From NCBI RefSeq assembly GCF_019711595.1, contig NZ_JAIGNR010000001.1:248001-312000 (forward strand): 64,000 nucleotides of DNA, written 5' to 3'. A program made the position numbers and the translations under genes. The DNA is from Qipengyuania sphaerica (GTDB lineage: Bacteria > Pseudomonadota > Alphaproteobacteria > Sphingomonadales > Sphingomonadaceae). Of this stretch, positions 50,915 to 62,048 are shown one piece after another. The notes under the pieces are model-generated. The model did not search any database. It saw only the letters and a program-made list of their open reading frames with translations, and had not been told where the DNA came from. Within the stretch, counting starts at the first letter, position 1; each line of letters begins with the position of its first letter.

Positions 50915-50997
50915 GCGCGATTTTCGCTGCCGGCTAAACTTGCCATTCACTGGCGCGCGCCTACATTCCTTAGACAAGGAAAGGATTGCCCCCAGCA

Positions 50998-52968
<1,971 letters not shown>

Positions 52969-52988
52969 AGCCGTCTGCCAATTCATGC

Positions 52989-53023
52989 AAAGGGCGCCAT
53001 GGGGGAAACCCTTGGCGCCCTTT
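52989..53023 (+). terminator. Intrinsic terminator after ftsH
   Basis: AAGGGCGCCA pairs with TGGCGCCCTT around a GGGGGAAACC-containing loop, followed by TTTC. It lies 21 bp after the ftsH stop. Confidence 0.8.
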
Positions 53024-53063
53024 CTGCGTTTGGACGGCAATACAATCACATGAGGTCACTGCC

Positions 53064-53360
53064 ATGAAACGCACCATCACCACCGCCATTGCCCTTGCCA
53101 CCTTGCCGCTTGCCGCCTGTTCCGAGCAGACGCAGGACGATGCTGCACGCACAGCAGATCTTGCGGGCGACGATATCGAGGCCAATGCCCAGGTCGTCGG
53201 CGAAGTTCTCGAGGACGGCACGAAGAAGGCCGCAGGTGCGGTCGCGGAAGGGGCAGCCGACCTCCAGCAGCATATCGAAGAAAACGACAACGAAACGCCC
53301 GGTCCCGCACCGATTACCGGACAGGATCTGAATGAGGATCGCGAAGACCCGGCCTATTAG
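53064..53360 (+). CDS. Small predicted lipoprotein
   Basis: A 98-residue protein with a lipoprotein signal (TAIALATLPLAACS, Cys at the +1 position). The body is acidic and helical: DDAARTADLAGDDIEANAQVVGEVLEDGTKKAAGAVAEGAADLQQHIEEN. It resembles small entericidin/YtxH-like envelope proteins in style, but no family is assigned. GAGGTCACTGCC precedes the ATG. Confidence 0.7.
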   Translation: MKRTITTAIALATLPLAACSEQTQDDAARTADLAGDDIEANAQVVGEVLEDGTKKAAGAVAEGAADLQQHIEENDNETPGPAPITGQDLNEDREDPAY

Positions 53361-53361
53361 G

Positions 53362-54543
53362 TCAGAAAGCTCCTATCACGAGCAGGAGCTGGAGGAACAG
53401 CAGCAGGATGACGAGGATGAAGACCGTCAGCACTGCCAGCCGCCACAGGGCCGAGAAACGCGATAGCGAGTAGGCGCCGCGCAGCTGCTTGTACATGTGC
53501 AGCGGCGGGATGGTCAGCAAGCAAATCGCAACCAGTTCGGTGGATAGCCCTGCCAGTCCTGCGAGCGTGACCCCCAGGATCAGCGGCGTCATGAAGCTGA
53601 GCGAATAGGTCACGAAGATCGCGTGATCGTAGGCCCTGAACCGCCGTTTCCAGAAAAAGAGTAGCCACACGAAGGGTATGGACAGCGGGATCAGCAACCA
53701 GCTGAATTTGTAGAAATTGGTCTGCAATTTATAGAGCATCAGCTCGGGGCTGGCGCGCCATTTCTCGACAGTTTTCTCCAGCCACCCGAACTGCGCTGCA
53801 TCGACCTTAACGGTCGTATCGCCCCCCTCTGATGTCGGGATGCCGGATGCTTGGCCTTCACCGGTGCCGAGCGGCAGTCCGCCTGACGCTTCTTCTGCTG
53901 ATGCGTCATTCTCATCGAAAATCTGTCTCAGGATCGGCAGTTCGTCCTGCGCTGCCTCGAGCCCGGCGAGCTGGTCATCGAGTTCCTTGAGACGCGCCTC
54001 GGCAGCAGTGCGTTCAGCGCCGGAGTATGCACCGGTGTCGATCTCAAGCGCGAGATCGTCGCGGCGTTCCTGCAGGGTGTCGATCTGCTTCGCAGCCTGG
54101 GCGACGACTTCGTCCGTGCGGGCCTCGGTGTCGAAATCGGTCGGCGTGCTGATGCCCGCGATCTGGAACACGGCGAACATGAGGAAGATGACGAAAAGGA
54201 ATAGCGCCATCGGACTCACGAAGCGCGCGCGCTCGCCTTCGATATAGCGGCGGGTGAGTTCGCCCGGCTTGAAGAGCAGCTTGGGAAGGGTCTTCCAGGT
54301 GCGGCCCTCGAAATGGAGCGCGCCGTGGAGCAGGTCGTGAATGAACGCGCCGAGCGTACGATGGAGATGCGCCTTCTGGCCGCAGGCATGGCAATGCGAT
54401 CCGATCAGCTCCGTGCCGCAATTGAGGCAGGCCCCTTCCGCGAAGTGGCCCTTATCGAGCGGAGCGCCCTTGTCGCCGTCCACCGCCCTTGACACCAGCG
54501 CACCTTCTACCGCCGTTCCGATGGCATCGCCGAAATCGCTCAC
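53362..54543 (-). CDS. DUF3667 domain-containing membrane protein
   Basis: A 393-residue protein. The N-terminal zinc knuckle CLNCGTELIGSHCHACGQ and the DUF3667 core HRTLGAFIHDLLHGALHFEGRTWKTLPKLLFKPGELTRRYIEGERARFVSPMALFLFVIFLMF are clear. A helical charged middle (residues about 140-230) follows, then several C-terminal membrane helices. Function is unknown. It is convergent to the small lipoprotein gene, with only 1 bp between their stops. Confidence 0.85.
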   Translation of the reverse strand: MSDFGDAIGTAVEGALVSRAVDGDKGAPLDKGHFAEGACLNCGTELIGSHCHACGQKAHLHRTLGAFIHDLLHGALHFEGRTWKTLPKLLFKPGELTRRYIEGERARFVSPMALFLFVIFLMFAVFQIAGISTPTDFDTEARTDEVVAQAAKQIDTLQERRDDLALEIDTGAYSGAERTAAEARLKELDDQLAGLEAAQDELPILRQIFDENDASAEEASGGLPLGTGEGQASGIPTSEGGDTTVKVDAAQFGWLEKTVEKWRASPELMLYKLQTNFYKFSWLLIPLSIPFVWLLFFWKRRFRAYDHAIFVTYSLSFMTPLILGVTLAGLAGLSTELVAICLLTIPPLHMYKQLRGAYSLSRFSALWRLAVLTVFILVILLLFLQLLLVIGAF

Positions 54544-54648
54544 GCTTTCCCCCTGTGCTCGTCGGCTCTCCTATAGACTTCCAGGGCGGGCGGGCAAACC
54601 GGCGCAATCTCGCTTGCGGTGGATGAAGCGCCTTGCGACAAGAGCAAG

Positions 54649-55431
54649 ATGGACGGCATCTCCGACACTGCAGAAATAGCGGCGTTTTCCGCAATGGCTG
54701 CGGTCTTTGCGCTGTTTGCCGTGATCGAGATCGCCGCGCCTGCGCGCAAGGCCCCGAGGGGGCACCGCTGGCTGACCAATCTCGCGCTGTTCGCCATCGA
54801 CACGCTGGCGGTGCGCCTGCTGATTCCGCTGCTGATGGTGGGGGCCGCTGCCCTGGCGGCCGATCGTGGCTGGGGGCTGTTAAACCTGGTCGGCCTGCCG
54901 CATTGGACGGAGATCCTGCTGGCAATCGTGGCGCTGGACCTGACACTCTATGTCCAGCATTGGGCGACGCACCGCGTCCAGCTGCTCTGGCGGCTGCACA
55001 AGGTCCACCATTCGGACCCGGCCTTCGACGTGACGACCGCGGCGCGTTTTCATCCGGTCGAGATCGCATTGTCGATGCTATACAAGATGGCGGTCGTGGC
55101 CGCGCTGGGACTGCCGGTCTGGGGCGTGTTCCTGTTCGAACTGGTGTTCAACATCGCCACGCTGTTCACCCATGCGAACTTTGCATTGCCGAAATCACTC
55201 GAAAAGCCTGTGCGAGCGCTGATCGTCACGCCCGACATGCACCGAATCCACCATTCGGCCATCCAGCGCGAGACCGACAGCAATTACGGCACGCTGCTTT
55301 CGGGCTGGGATCGCCTGTTCGGGACATATACGCAAGACGCCGAGGGCAATCTCACAATCGGGCTGGAGGAATACCAGGATACGCGTCCGTACAAGCTCGG
55401 CTGGAGCCTGCTTCTCCCGTTCCACAAATGA
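54649..55431 (+). CDS. Fatty-acid hydroxylase/sterol desaturase family protein
   Basis: A 260-residue membrane di-iron enzyme. The histidine clusters HWATH, HKVHH and the late H-x-x-H-H (MHRIHHS) are intact, inside four hydrophobic segments. Relatives hydroxylate lipids or carotenoids. ATG 54649 was chosen; a GTG at 54619 would add ten residues. It ends at a bidirectional terminator shared with rpoZ. Confidence 0.85.
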   Translation: MDGISDTAEIAAFSAMAAVFALFAVIEIAAPARKAPRGHRWLTNLALFAIDTLAVRLLIPLLMVGAAALAADRGWGLLNLVGLPHWTEILLAIVALDLTLYVQHWATHRVQLLWRLHKVHHSDPAFDVTTAARFHPVEIALSMLYKMAVVAALGLPVWGVFLFELVFNIATLFTHANFALPKSLEKPVRALIVTPDMHRIHHSAIQRETDSNYGTLLSGWDRLFGTYTQDAEGNLTIGLEEYQDTRPYKLGWSLLLPFHK

Positions 55432-55459
55432 AAAACCCGCCCGGTGAGGGGCGGGTTTT
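55431..55459. terminator. Bidirectional terminator between the hydroxylase and rpoZ genes
   Basis: AAAACCCGCC and GGCGGGTTTT are an 8-10-bp perfect inverted repeat with A- and T-tracts on both sides, located between convergent genes. Confidence 0.85.
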
Positions 55460-55482
55460 CATGGTTTCGCCGGAGCGAAAGA

Positions 55483-55827
55483 TCAGCCGTCGTAATCGGC
55501 GCCGATCGAGGTCGAGCGCGTCGGGGCCGAGGCAGTGATACGAAGGGCTTCGGCCGACTGGCTGAGCGAGCCGACTTCATCCATCTCGTCATCATCGTCC
55601 GGCAGGATCTTCTGCAGGTTGGTGACGGCTGCTTCCTGCAGGTCCTTCGGCTTGACCGTCTGCTCCGCGATTTCGCGCAGTGCGACAACCGGGTTCTTGT
55701 CGCGGTCACGATCCAGCGTGATCTCCGCGCCGCCCGAAATCTCGCGCGCCCGCTGGGCTGCCAGCAGGACGAGATCGAAACGGTTGGGAACCTTGTCTAC
55801 GCAATCTTCGACGGTAACGCGCGCCAT
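55483..55827 (-). CDS. rpoZ: DNA-directed RNA polymerase omega subunit
   Basis: A 114-residue protein beginning [33 protein letters not shown], the standard omega start. [16 protein letters not shown] and an acidic C-terminal tail follow. It stabilises the beta-prime subunit and is part of the (p)ppGpp site in other Proteobacteria. ATG 55827 was chosen; upstream extension is non-coding. The gene is convergent with the hydroxylase gene. Confidence 0.95.
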   Translation of the reverse strand: MARVTVEDCVDKVPNRFDLVLLAAQRAREISGGAEITLDRDRDKNPVVALREIAEQTVKPKDLQEAAVTNLQKILPDDDDEMDEVGSLSQSAEALRITASAPTRSTSIGADYDG

Positions 55828-55943
55828 TGGGCACTCCGGTATAATGAATTCGAGAATCTCGGAAAGAGCGGCGCAGATAAGGTCCGCAGGCGCAATAGTC
55901 AAGGATTTGCGCCATGGGGAAGGACCGCTAAGGGTGGCTGCGC

Positions 55944-57131
55944 ATGGGTGAGGAAACCACACAGGAAATCGCCACCGACTACCGCGATCCCCCGCCTTTC
56001 GAGGCCGAGGCGCAGGGCCAGTCGCTGACATTCTATCCCGCGGGCAAGGACCGGCGCGAGGCGATGCTCGAACTCGTGCGGCAGGCCCAGAAAACGCTCG
56101 ACATCTGCTTCTACATCTTCGCCGAGGATGCGGTCTCTACCGAGCTGCGCGATGCGCTGTGCGAGGCGGCATCGCGCGGGGTCAAGGTGACGCTGATCAT
56201 CGACCGCTTCGGGGCTTCGGCCACCGACGAATTCCTTGCACCCTTGGTCGACAGCGGCGGGCGGTTCCTGTGCTTCAGCCCGCGCTGGACGATGCGCTAT
56301 CTCATCCGCAACCACCAGAAGATGGTCATCGCCGACAACGAGAAGGCGATGTTCGGCGGGTTCAATATCGAGGACAGCTATTTCGATCCCCCGGAGAAGA
56401 ACGGCTGGAACGATATCGGCATCAGGGTCGAAGGCGATGCGGTGCAAGGGCTGACCGACTGGTTTGCCAGATTGCTCGACTGGACCGATGATGACGAAGC
56501 GCATTTCAAGGAAATCAAGCAGACGGTACGCGACTGGAACTGGACCTCGAAGGATGGCCAGGCGCGCTGGCTTGTGGGCGGTCCGACGCGCGGGCTTTCC
56601 ACCTGGGCGCGCTGCGTCACACAGGACCTGAAGGAGGGCGAGAAGCTCGATATCTTCATGGCCTATTTCTCGCCGCCCTACACGCTGCTCAAACGCATCG
56701 CGCGGGTGGCGAAGAAGGGCCAGACGCGGCTGCTGATGGCAGCCAAGAGCGACAATGGCGCCACCATCGGGGCGACCCGCTCGCTCTATAACTATCTCCT
56801 CAAACGCGGCGCGAAGATCTGGGAATTCTCGCCCTGCAAGCTGCACACAAAGCTGCTGATCCTCGACGATGCGGTCTATATGGGCAGCGCCAATTTCGAC
56901 ATGCGCAGTCTCTACCTGAACCTCGAGATCATGCTACGGATCGAGGACAAGGCGCTGGCCGACAGGATGCGCGATTTCGTCAGCCATCACATCGAGGCGT
57001 CAGAACGCATCACGCTGGAGAAACACCGCAAGCGCGCGACCGTGTGGAACCGCATGCGCTGGTGGGCGGGGTGGGTGCTAGTCTCGGTAATCGATTACAC
57101 GGTGGCGCGGCGCACGAACCTGGGGTTCTAG
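55944..57131 (+). CDS. Phospholipase D-family phosphatidyltransferase (cardiolipin-synthase-like)
   Basis: A 395-residue protein with two HKD motifs, [10 protein letters not shown] (about residue 123) and [10 protein letters not shown] (about 305). [42 protein letters not shown] starts the first half, and [19 protein letters not shown] ends the second. It probably makes cardiolipin or another phosphatidyl lipid. The absence of an N-terminal membrane segment differs from ClsA. It is convergent with dnaB, 3 bp apart. Confidence 0.85.
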   Translation: MGEETTQEIATDYRDPPPFEAEAQGQSLTFYPAGKDRREAMLELVRQAQKTLDICFYIFAEDAVSTELRDALCEAASRGVKVTLIIDRFGASATDEFLAPLVDSGGRFLCFSPRWTMRYLIRNHQKMVIADNEKAMFGGFNIEDSYFDPPEKNGWNDIGIRVEGDAVQGLTDWFARLLDWTDDDEAHFKEIKQTVRDWNWTSKDGQARWLVGGPTRGLSTWARCVTQDLKEGEKLDIFMAYFSPPYTLLKRIARVAKKGQTRLLMAAKSDNGATIGATRSLYNYLLKRGAKIWEFSPCKLHTKLLILDDAVYMGSANFDMRSLYLNLEIMLRIEDKALADRMRDFVSHHIEASERITLEKHRKRATVWNRMRWWAGWVLVSVIDYTVARRTNLGF

Positions 57132-57134
57132 GCG

Positions 57135-58658
57135 CTATTCGTAATCCTCATATCCGCCGCGCAATTCGGGTGAGCTGAACTTGGTAAACTCGCTCTGGAA
57201 CAGCAGCGGGACATTGCCGGTCGAGCCGTGACGCTGCTTGGCTACGATCAGTGTTGCGCGGTTGACCAGTTCGAGATGCCGCGCTTCCCAATCGGCATAC
57301 TTCATCCGCACCTCTTCGCTGCTGGTCTCGTCGGGCGTGTCGGGCTTCAGCGCATTGTGGTAATATTCGCCGCGATAGATGAACCAGACCATGTCGGCGT
57401 CCTGCTCGATCGAGCCCGATTCGCGCAGGTCCGAAAGCTGAGGGCGCTTGTCCTCGCGCTGTTCCACCGCACGGCTGAGCTGCGAGAGTGCGATAACCGG
57501 CACGTGCAGTTCCTTGGCGAGCGTTTTCAGTCCGCGGCTGATTTCCGAGATTTCGTTCACGCGATTGTCGTTGGCGCGGCCCGAGCCCTGCAAGAGCTGG
57601 AGGTAGTCGACGATGACGAGACCGATATCGTGGCGGCGCTTCAACCGGCGTGCGCGCGTGCGCAGCGAGCCGATGGTGAGGCCAGGCGTATCGTCGATAT
57701 AGAGCGGGAGCTCGTTCAATTCCTGGCTGGCGAAGGACAGGCGCTGGAATTCTTCCTTCGAGAGGCGTCCCGAACGCAGTTTTTCGGAGGAAATCTCCGC
57801 CGTTTCGGCAAGGATACGCGTGGCCAGCTGGTCGGCGCTCATTTCGAGGCTGAAGAATGCGGTCGCCGCGCCCGGGCTTTCGCTGCCTTCGATGCCGATC
57901 TTCTTGTCGTCCATCAGCCTGCGCGCGGCGTTGAAGGCGATATTGGTGGCAAGCGAGGTCTTGCCCATGCCCGGACGGCCAGCGAGGATGATGAGGTCCG
58001 AATTATGCAGGCCGCTGGTCTTGTCGTTGATCGTTTCAAGACCGGTGGTCTTGCCTGAAAACTTGCCGCCAGAGTTGATCGCCGCCTCGACCATCTTCAG
58101 CGCGCCGAGGGCCGCAGTGCGGAAATCCTGTGCCTCGCTGCCCGTGGTGGCACCCTCTGCAACCTTGTAGAGATCGGCCTCGGCCTGGCTGATCTTGTCC
58201 ATCGGCGCGACCTCCTCGGAGGTGTCCAGTGCGCCTTCGACGAGGTTGCGGCCGACGGTGACGAGTTCGCGCAGCAGGGCGAGGTCGTAGATCTGCTCGG
58301 CCAGCTTGCCGGTGGCGAGCAGGCCCTGTCCGTCGGCGGTGAGCTGTGCAAGGTAGGTCACGCCGCCCAGCTGCTTCAGGGCCTCGTCGCTCTCGAAATA
58401 GGGCTTCAGCGTCACCGGCGTGGCGACCGAATTGCGGTCGATCATCTTGTGCACGCGCTCGTAGATGCGCTGGTGGACCGGCTCGTAGAAATGATGCGGC
58501 TGAAGCGGGGTGTTGAGCTCCTGCACCACCTGGTTGTCGATCAGCACCGCGCCCAGGAACGCCGCTTCCGCCTCGACATTGCTCGGCAGGGTCTGGCCCT
58601 GCTTTTCGGCTGCGGGGGTCGAATCATTGGCGGGAAAAAGGAGATCGGTGTCGGCCAT
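57135..58658 (-). CDS. dnaB: Replicative DNA helicase DnaB
   Basis: A 507-residue hexameric helicase. The N-terminal DnaB domain (NVEAEAAFLGAVLIDNQVVQELNTPLQPHHFYEPVHQRIYE) is followed by the RecA-like motor with Walker A LAGRPGMGKTSLA, Walker B GLVIVDYLQLLQG, and the DnaB motif RESGSIEQDADMVWFIYR. ATG 58658 (MADTDLLF) was chosen; ATG 58670 is also in frame. Confidence 0.95.
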   Translation of the reverse strand: MADTDLLFPANDSTPAAEKQGQTLPSNVEAEAAFLGAVLIDNQVVQELNTPLQPHHFYEPVHQRIYERVHKMIDRNSVATPVTLKPYFESDEALKQLGGVTYLAQLTADGQGLLATGKLAEQIYDLALLRELVTVGRNLVEGALDTSEEVAPMDKISQAEADLYKVAEGATTGSEAQDFRTAALGALKMVEAAINSGGKFSGKTTGLETINDKTSGLHNSDLIILAGRPGMGKTSLATNIAFNAARRLMDDKKIGIEGSESPGAATAFFSLEMSADQLATRILAETAEISSEKLRSGRLSKEEFQRLSFASQELNELPLYIDDTPGLTIGSLRTRARRLKRRHDIGLVIVDYLQLLQGSGRANDNRVNEISEISRGLKTLAKELHVPVIALSQLSRAVEQREDKRPQLSDLRESGSIEQDADMVWFIYRGEYYHNALKPDTPDETSSEEVRMKYADWEARHLELVNRATLIVAKQRHGSTGNVPLLFQSEFTKFSSPELRGGYEDYE

Positions 58659-58793
58659 GCGCGGCACCATGACGGAAATCGCCACGGGTTTGAACCGGAC
58701 CAAAATTTGGCGATGAGGGTAACCCTGTGGATGGATTGGCCAAAGATCGACCTTGCTCCGCTTGACTGCAGTTGCGAAAGCACACTTCGGACG

Positions 58794-59297
58794 ATGACCG
58801 ATTCAACTACCCTTCCCGGCGACCAGCGCATTGCCAAGATCGACCTCGACGAGGAGACGATCATCTGGCGCAATGCCGATATCGAGCAGGAACGGCGGAT
58901 CGCGATCTTCGACCTGATCGAGGAAAACACCTTCAAGCCGGTGCGCGCTGCGACACGCGGGGCAAGCGGCCCCTATCACCTGCGCCTTGCCGTGCGTGAC
59001 GGGCGGTTGTTGCTGACGATCAACGACAGGAACGACGAACTGGTCGAGGAACTGCTGCTCGGCCTTGCGCGCTTCCGCCGTCCGATCCGCGAATATTTCG
59101 CCATTTGCGACAGCTATTACCAGGCCATCCGCAAGGCGACGCCGGGCGAGATCGAGACGATCGACATGGCCCGCCGCGGCGTCCACAACCGCGCCGCGGA
59201 ACTCCTGCAAGAACGGCTGGAGGGCAAGGTCGAAACCGATTTCGCCACCGCGCGCCGCCTCTTCACGCTCATCTGCGTCCTGCACATCAAGGGCTGA
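58794..59297 (+). CDS. UPF0262 family protein
   Basis: A 167-residue alphaproteobacterial protein. The diagnostic stretch is RIAKIDLDEETIIWRNADIEQERRIAIFDLIEENTFKP, followed by FRRPIREYFAICDSYYQAIRKATPGEIETIDMARRGVHNRAAELLQERL. The family is conserved in alphaproteobacteria with unknown function. It is divergent from dnaB and followed after 3 bp by the GH25-like gene. Confidence 0.92.
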   Translation: MTDSTTLPGDQRIAKIDLDEETIIWRNADIEQERRIAIFDLIEENTFKPVRAATRGASGPYHLRLAVRDGRLLLTINDRNDELVEELLLGLARFRRPIREYFAICDSYYQAIRKATPGEIETIDMARRGVHNRAAELLQERLEGKVETDFATARRLFTLICVLHIKG

Positions 59298-59300
59298 AGC

Positions 59301-60008
59301 GTGGCACATCGCAAGAAGAAGGGCCGGATCGGGCTGCTGGTGAAGCTGGCGTTCTTGCTGGCACTGCTGGGCGCTGGCGGCTGGCTCTACCTCCAGCATG
59401 AAAACGCCGGCTGGCGACCCGACGAGGAGGCCTATCCCGACCAGGGCGCGCTTGTCGGAGAAAATGACGGCGCTGTCGATTTCAAGGTGCTGAAGGGCCT
59501 CGGGGCAAGTTTCGTCTATCTCGAAGCGAGCCGCGGCGCGCGCGGCAAGGACGCCAACTTCAGCCGCAACCTCGAAGCTGCACGCATTGCAGGCCTGCAG
59601 GTCGGCGCCGTCCACCTGTTCGACCCCTGCGAGACTGCGGACGGACAGTCCGCCAATTACGTCACCATCGTCCCGCGCGATGCGGACCTCTTGCCGCCCG
59701 CCATCCGCCTGACGCGCACGACCGACGAATGTTTCGAGCGCGTCTCCGACGCGGCGGTGCAGAGCGAACTGCTGACCCTCGTCAACCAGATCGAGGCGCA
59801 TACCGGCGCGCCCGTCGTGCTCGCGCCCAGCGAGGTTTTCGAAGACCGCTACCGTCCCGCCCGCCGTCTCGAACGCGCACTCTGGCTCGATGGCGACCGG
59901 AGCGAACCCGAATACGCGGGCAGGCCCTGGACCGTCTGGACCGCGAACTCCGGATACCGGAGCGATGCAGCCGAGACCCCCTTGCGCTGGCTGGCCGTGC
60001 GACCCTAG
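59301..60008 (+). CDS. GH25 (lysozyme-fold) protein lacking catalytic acids
   Basis: A 235-residue protein with an N-terminal membrane anchor (LLVKLAFLLALLGAGGWLYLQ) and a glycoside hydrolase 25 fold. Where active members have GVDVSHH it reads GALVGEN. KATEG becomes EASRG, and the D-L-E motif after LPP becomes AIRLTR. The barrel framework is kept (AARIAGLQVGAVHLFDPCETADGQSANYVTIVPRDADLLPP, GRPWTVWTA). It is probably a peptidoglycan-binding pseudoenzyme. GTG 59301 is 3 bp after UPF0262. Confidence 0.7.
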   Translation: MAHRKKKGRIGLLVKLAFLLALLGAGGWLYLQHENAGWRPDEEAYPDQGALVGENDGAVDFKVLKGLGASFVYLEASRGARGKDANFSRNLEAARIAGLQVGAVHLFDPCETADGQSANYVTIVPRDADLLPPAIRLTRTTDECFERVSDAAVQSELLTLVNQIEAHTGAPVVLAPSEVFEDRYRPARRLERALWLDGDRSEPEYAGRPWTVWTANSGYRSDAAETPLRWLAVRP

Positions 60009-60019
60009 GAGCCCCGGAT

Positions 60020-60424
60020 ATGACCGACGAAGACCTCATCGCCGCCGCGCGCGAAGCTGCCGGAAATTCCTATTCACCCTATTCCAACTTCGCTGTCGGC
60101 AGCGCCCTGCTGTTTGCCGACGGCAGCGTGGTGACCGGCACCAATATCGAGAACGCCAGCTACGGCCTCGCGCTTTGCGCCGAAACGGTCGCGGTCTCGA
60201 AAGCCATGGCCGACGGCGTGCGCGGCGGGCTTGAAGCGGTCGCGGTAACCGGTCCCGGCAACGATCCGATCACACCATGCGGCCGCTGCCGGCAGGTGCT
60301 CAACGAGCTGGCGCAACTGGGCGGGACCGATCCGCTGATCCTGTGCGTCGGCCCGAGTGAGGTGCGCCGCGTAAAGCTCAGCGAATTGCTTCCCGACGCG
60401 TTCGGCCCGGCAAGCCTCGACTAA
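60020..60424 (+). CDS. cdd: Cytidine deaminase
   Basis: A 134-residue zinc enzyme of the homotetrameric class. NFAVGSALLFADGSVVTGTNIENASYGLALCAETVAVSKAM carries the C-A-E zinc and catalytic motif, and PCGRCRQVLNEL gives the other two cysteines. It deaminates cytidine and deoxycytidine. ATG 60020 is 11 bp after the previous stop. Confidence 0.95.
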   Translation: MTDEDLIAAAREAAGNSYSPYSNFAVGSALLFADGSVVTGTNIENASYGLALCAETVAVSKAMADGVRGGLEAVAVTGPGNDPITPCGRCRQVLNELAQLGGTDPLILCVGPSEVRRVKLSELLPDAFGPASLD

Positions 60425-60491
60425 ACATTCCTTCACCAATCGCGTTTAGGACGTCTCGGCGGCGCATGGTGCGCTCCGGAGATACCGAGAC

Positions 60492-60677
60492 ATGAAATTC
60501 GTCCACCTCGAATCGCGCGGCGGCAACTACATGGTCGTTGCCAGCAACGTCGCGTACCTGCGCGTTGCCGAGAACGGGCAGACGCAGGTCGGCATGGTCG
60601 GCAGCCAGCCGCTGCTGGTCACCGGTACGCCCGAAAGCGTGGCGCAGAAATTGCTGGCTGGCGGTTCCGAAGGCTGA
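60492..60677 (+). CDS. Small conserved-looking hypothetical protein
   Basis: A 61-residue beta-rich protein: MKFVHLESRGGNYMVVASNVAYLRVAENGQTQVGMVGSQPLLVTGTPESVAQKLLAG. The pattern is like FlbD/LytTR-type small folds but I do not assign a family. It has a clean frame, a terminator right after it, and lies between cdd and that terminator. Confidence 0.65.
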   Translation: MKFVHLESRGGNYMVVASNVAYLRVAENGQTQVGMVGSQPLLVTGTPESVAQKLLAGGSEG

Positions 60678-60696
60678 CGCTTTCCGGCCGGGTATG

Positions 60697-60734
60697 AAAA
60701 AGGGGCGCATCCAGCCAAGGATGCGCCCCTTTTT
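60697..60734. terminator. Strong bidirectional terminator
   Basis: AAAAAGGGGCGCATCC and GGATGCGCCCCTTTTT pair perfectly over 16 bp around a 6-nt loop. It stands between the convergent small gene and the M14 peptidase gene. Confidence 0.9.
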
Positions 60735-60752
60735 GTTTGTCGAGTGGGGCGA

Positions 60753-61892
60753 TCAGACGCCTTGCTCGTCCATCCATTCCACGAGGCTCGCAAGGCAGTC
60801 GCGCGCGAGCATCTTGCAGCGTTCGGGCGACCAGCCCTGCTCGGGCTCGGGATCGGCCTTGTTGTCCTTGTAAGGCATTTCCAGCGTCATCGCGGTCGCG
60901 CCGAAGCGCTCGGCGACCTGGTTGGTGCTCATCGACAGGTTCGCCTTGCCCGGCGCGGCCTTGGTGTAGCCCTGCTCGGTCTGGAAATCGGGCGTGCGGC
61001 GGTCGAGGATGCGCTCGTAGCTGTAATAGCGTTCGCCCTGCTCGTCGGTCCACGAAGGGATGCCCTCGAAACCGGCGAGGAAGCTCACCGGAATGGCTTC
61101 GTCGCCGTGGACGTCCATGGCGAAATCGACGCCGGTCTTGTCCATGTGGTTGCGGATCGCGAGGACTTCGGGGCTACGCTCCGCACTGGGATTTTCCCAT
61201 TCGCGGTTGAGGTTCGCGCCTGCCGCATTGACGCGCAGGTTCCCGCGCTTCGAGCCGTCCGGGTTGCAATTGGGCACGATATGGAGGCGGCAGTTCTGGC
61301 GCAGCTTGCGGCCCACGCTGTCGCTGGGGTCGGTGAGCACTTCGAGCGCGCCTTCCATCCACCATTCGGCTTGCGTTTCGCCGGGGTGCTGACGGGCATA
61401 GAGCCACACGTTGAAGCTGCCTTCGCCCATGGTGAGCAGGTCGATCGGCTGGCCGTCGAGCGTATTGCCAAGCGCGATATGCTCTACGCCTTCCGAAGCG
61501 GCTGCCTCGGCAACGAGATCGTGATGGCGCTCCATCGAATAGGGCGCGAAATAAGCGAAATAGGCGATGTCGCTGGCGGGCGTATAGCGGATCGTCAGCG
61601 TGCCGCCTTCCTCGTCCTTGTCATAGGTCGAGGCAGCGCGGCCCCAATAGTCGCGGTCTTCCGAAACGCAGGCATCGTAATCGGGCCAGCCGCCGGGATA
61701 GGCACTGTCGGCGAGCTGGGTGATCTTGAGCACCAGTTCGCGGCCCTTCGCGCCTGCAACGCGGAAGTGGAACCACTGCTTGAATTCGCTGTTCGTATCC
61801 AGCGGGATGGCCAGGCGCGCAGTCGCGCCGTCGACCGACAGGACTTCGATATTGCCGCTGTCGAAAGCGGAATCGATCCGGATGTCGCTCAC
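60753..61892 (-). CDS. M14-type carboxypeptidase (cytosolic, Nna1-like)
   Basis: A 379-residue zinc peptidase without a signal peptide. [16 protein letters not shown] holds the H-x-x-E zinc ligands, DVHGDEAIP the third histidine, and TLEMPYKDN the catalytic glutamate; [23 protein letters not shown] is the substrate region. An N-terminal beta domain ([18 protein letters not shown]) is typical of the M14D cytosolic carboxypeptidase subfamily. The substrate is unknown. Confidence 0.92.
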   Translation of the reverse strand: MSDIRIDSAFDSGNIEVLSVDGATARLAIPLDTNSEFKQWFHFRVAGAKGRELVLKITQLADSAYPGGWPDYDACVSEDRDYWGRAASTYDKDEEGGTLTIRYTPASDIAYFAYFAPYSMERHHDLVAEAAASEGVEHIALGNTLDGQPIDLLTMGEGSFNVWLYARQHPGETQAEWWMEGALEVLTDPSDSVGRKLRQNCRLHIVPNCNPDGSKRGNLRVNAAGANLNREWENPSAERSPEVLAIRNHMDKTGVDFAMDVHGDEAIPVSFLAGFEGIPSWTDEQGERYYSYERILDRRTPDFQTEQGYTKAAPGKANLSMSTNQVAERFGATAMTLEMPYKDNKADPEPEQGWSPERCKMLARDCLASLVEWMDEQGV

Positions 61893-62048
61893 GTATAAAC
61901 CTCTCTAATTCCTCTAGCCCAAGGCGTGGCGGCCCGAATGGGCGTTTGCCGGTCAATGCGCAAGGGCGGATATCGATGGCCGGAACCGGCCTGGTGCGCG
62001 CGGCTCTAGGCGATTGCCCTTACCAAATCGTGTGCTAGGGGCAGCGCC

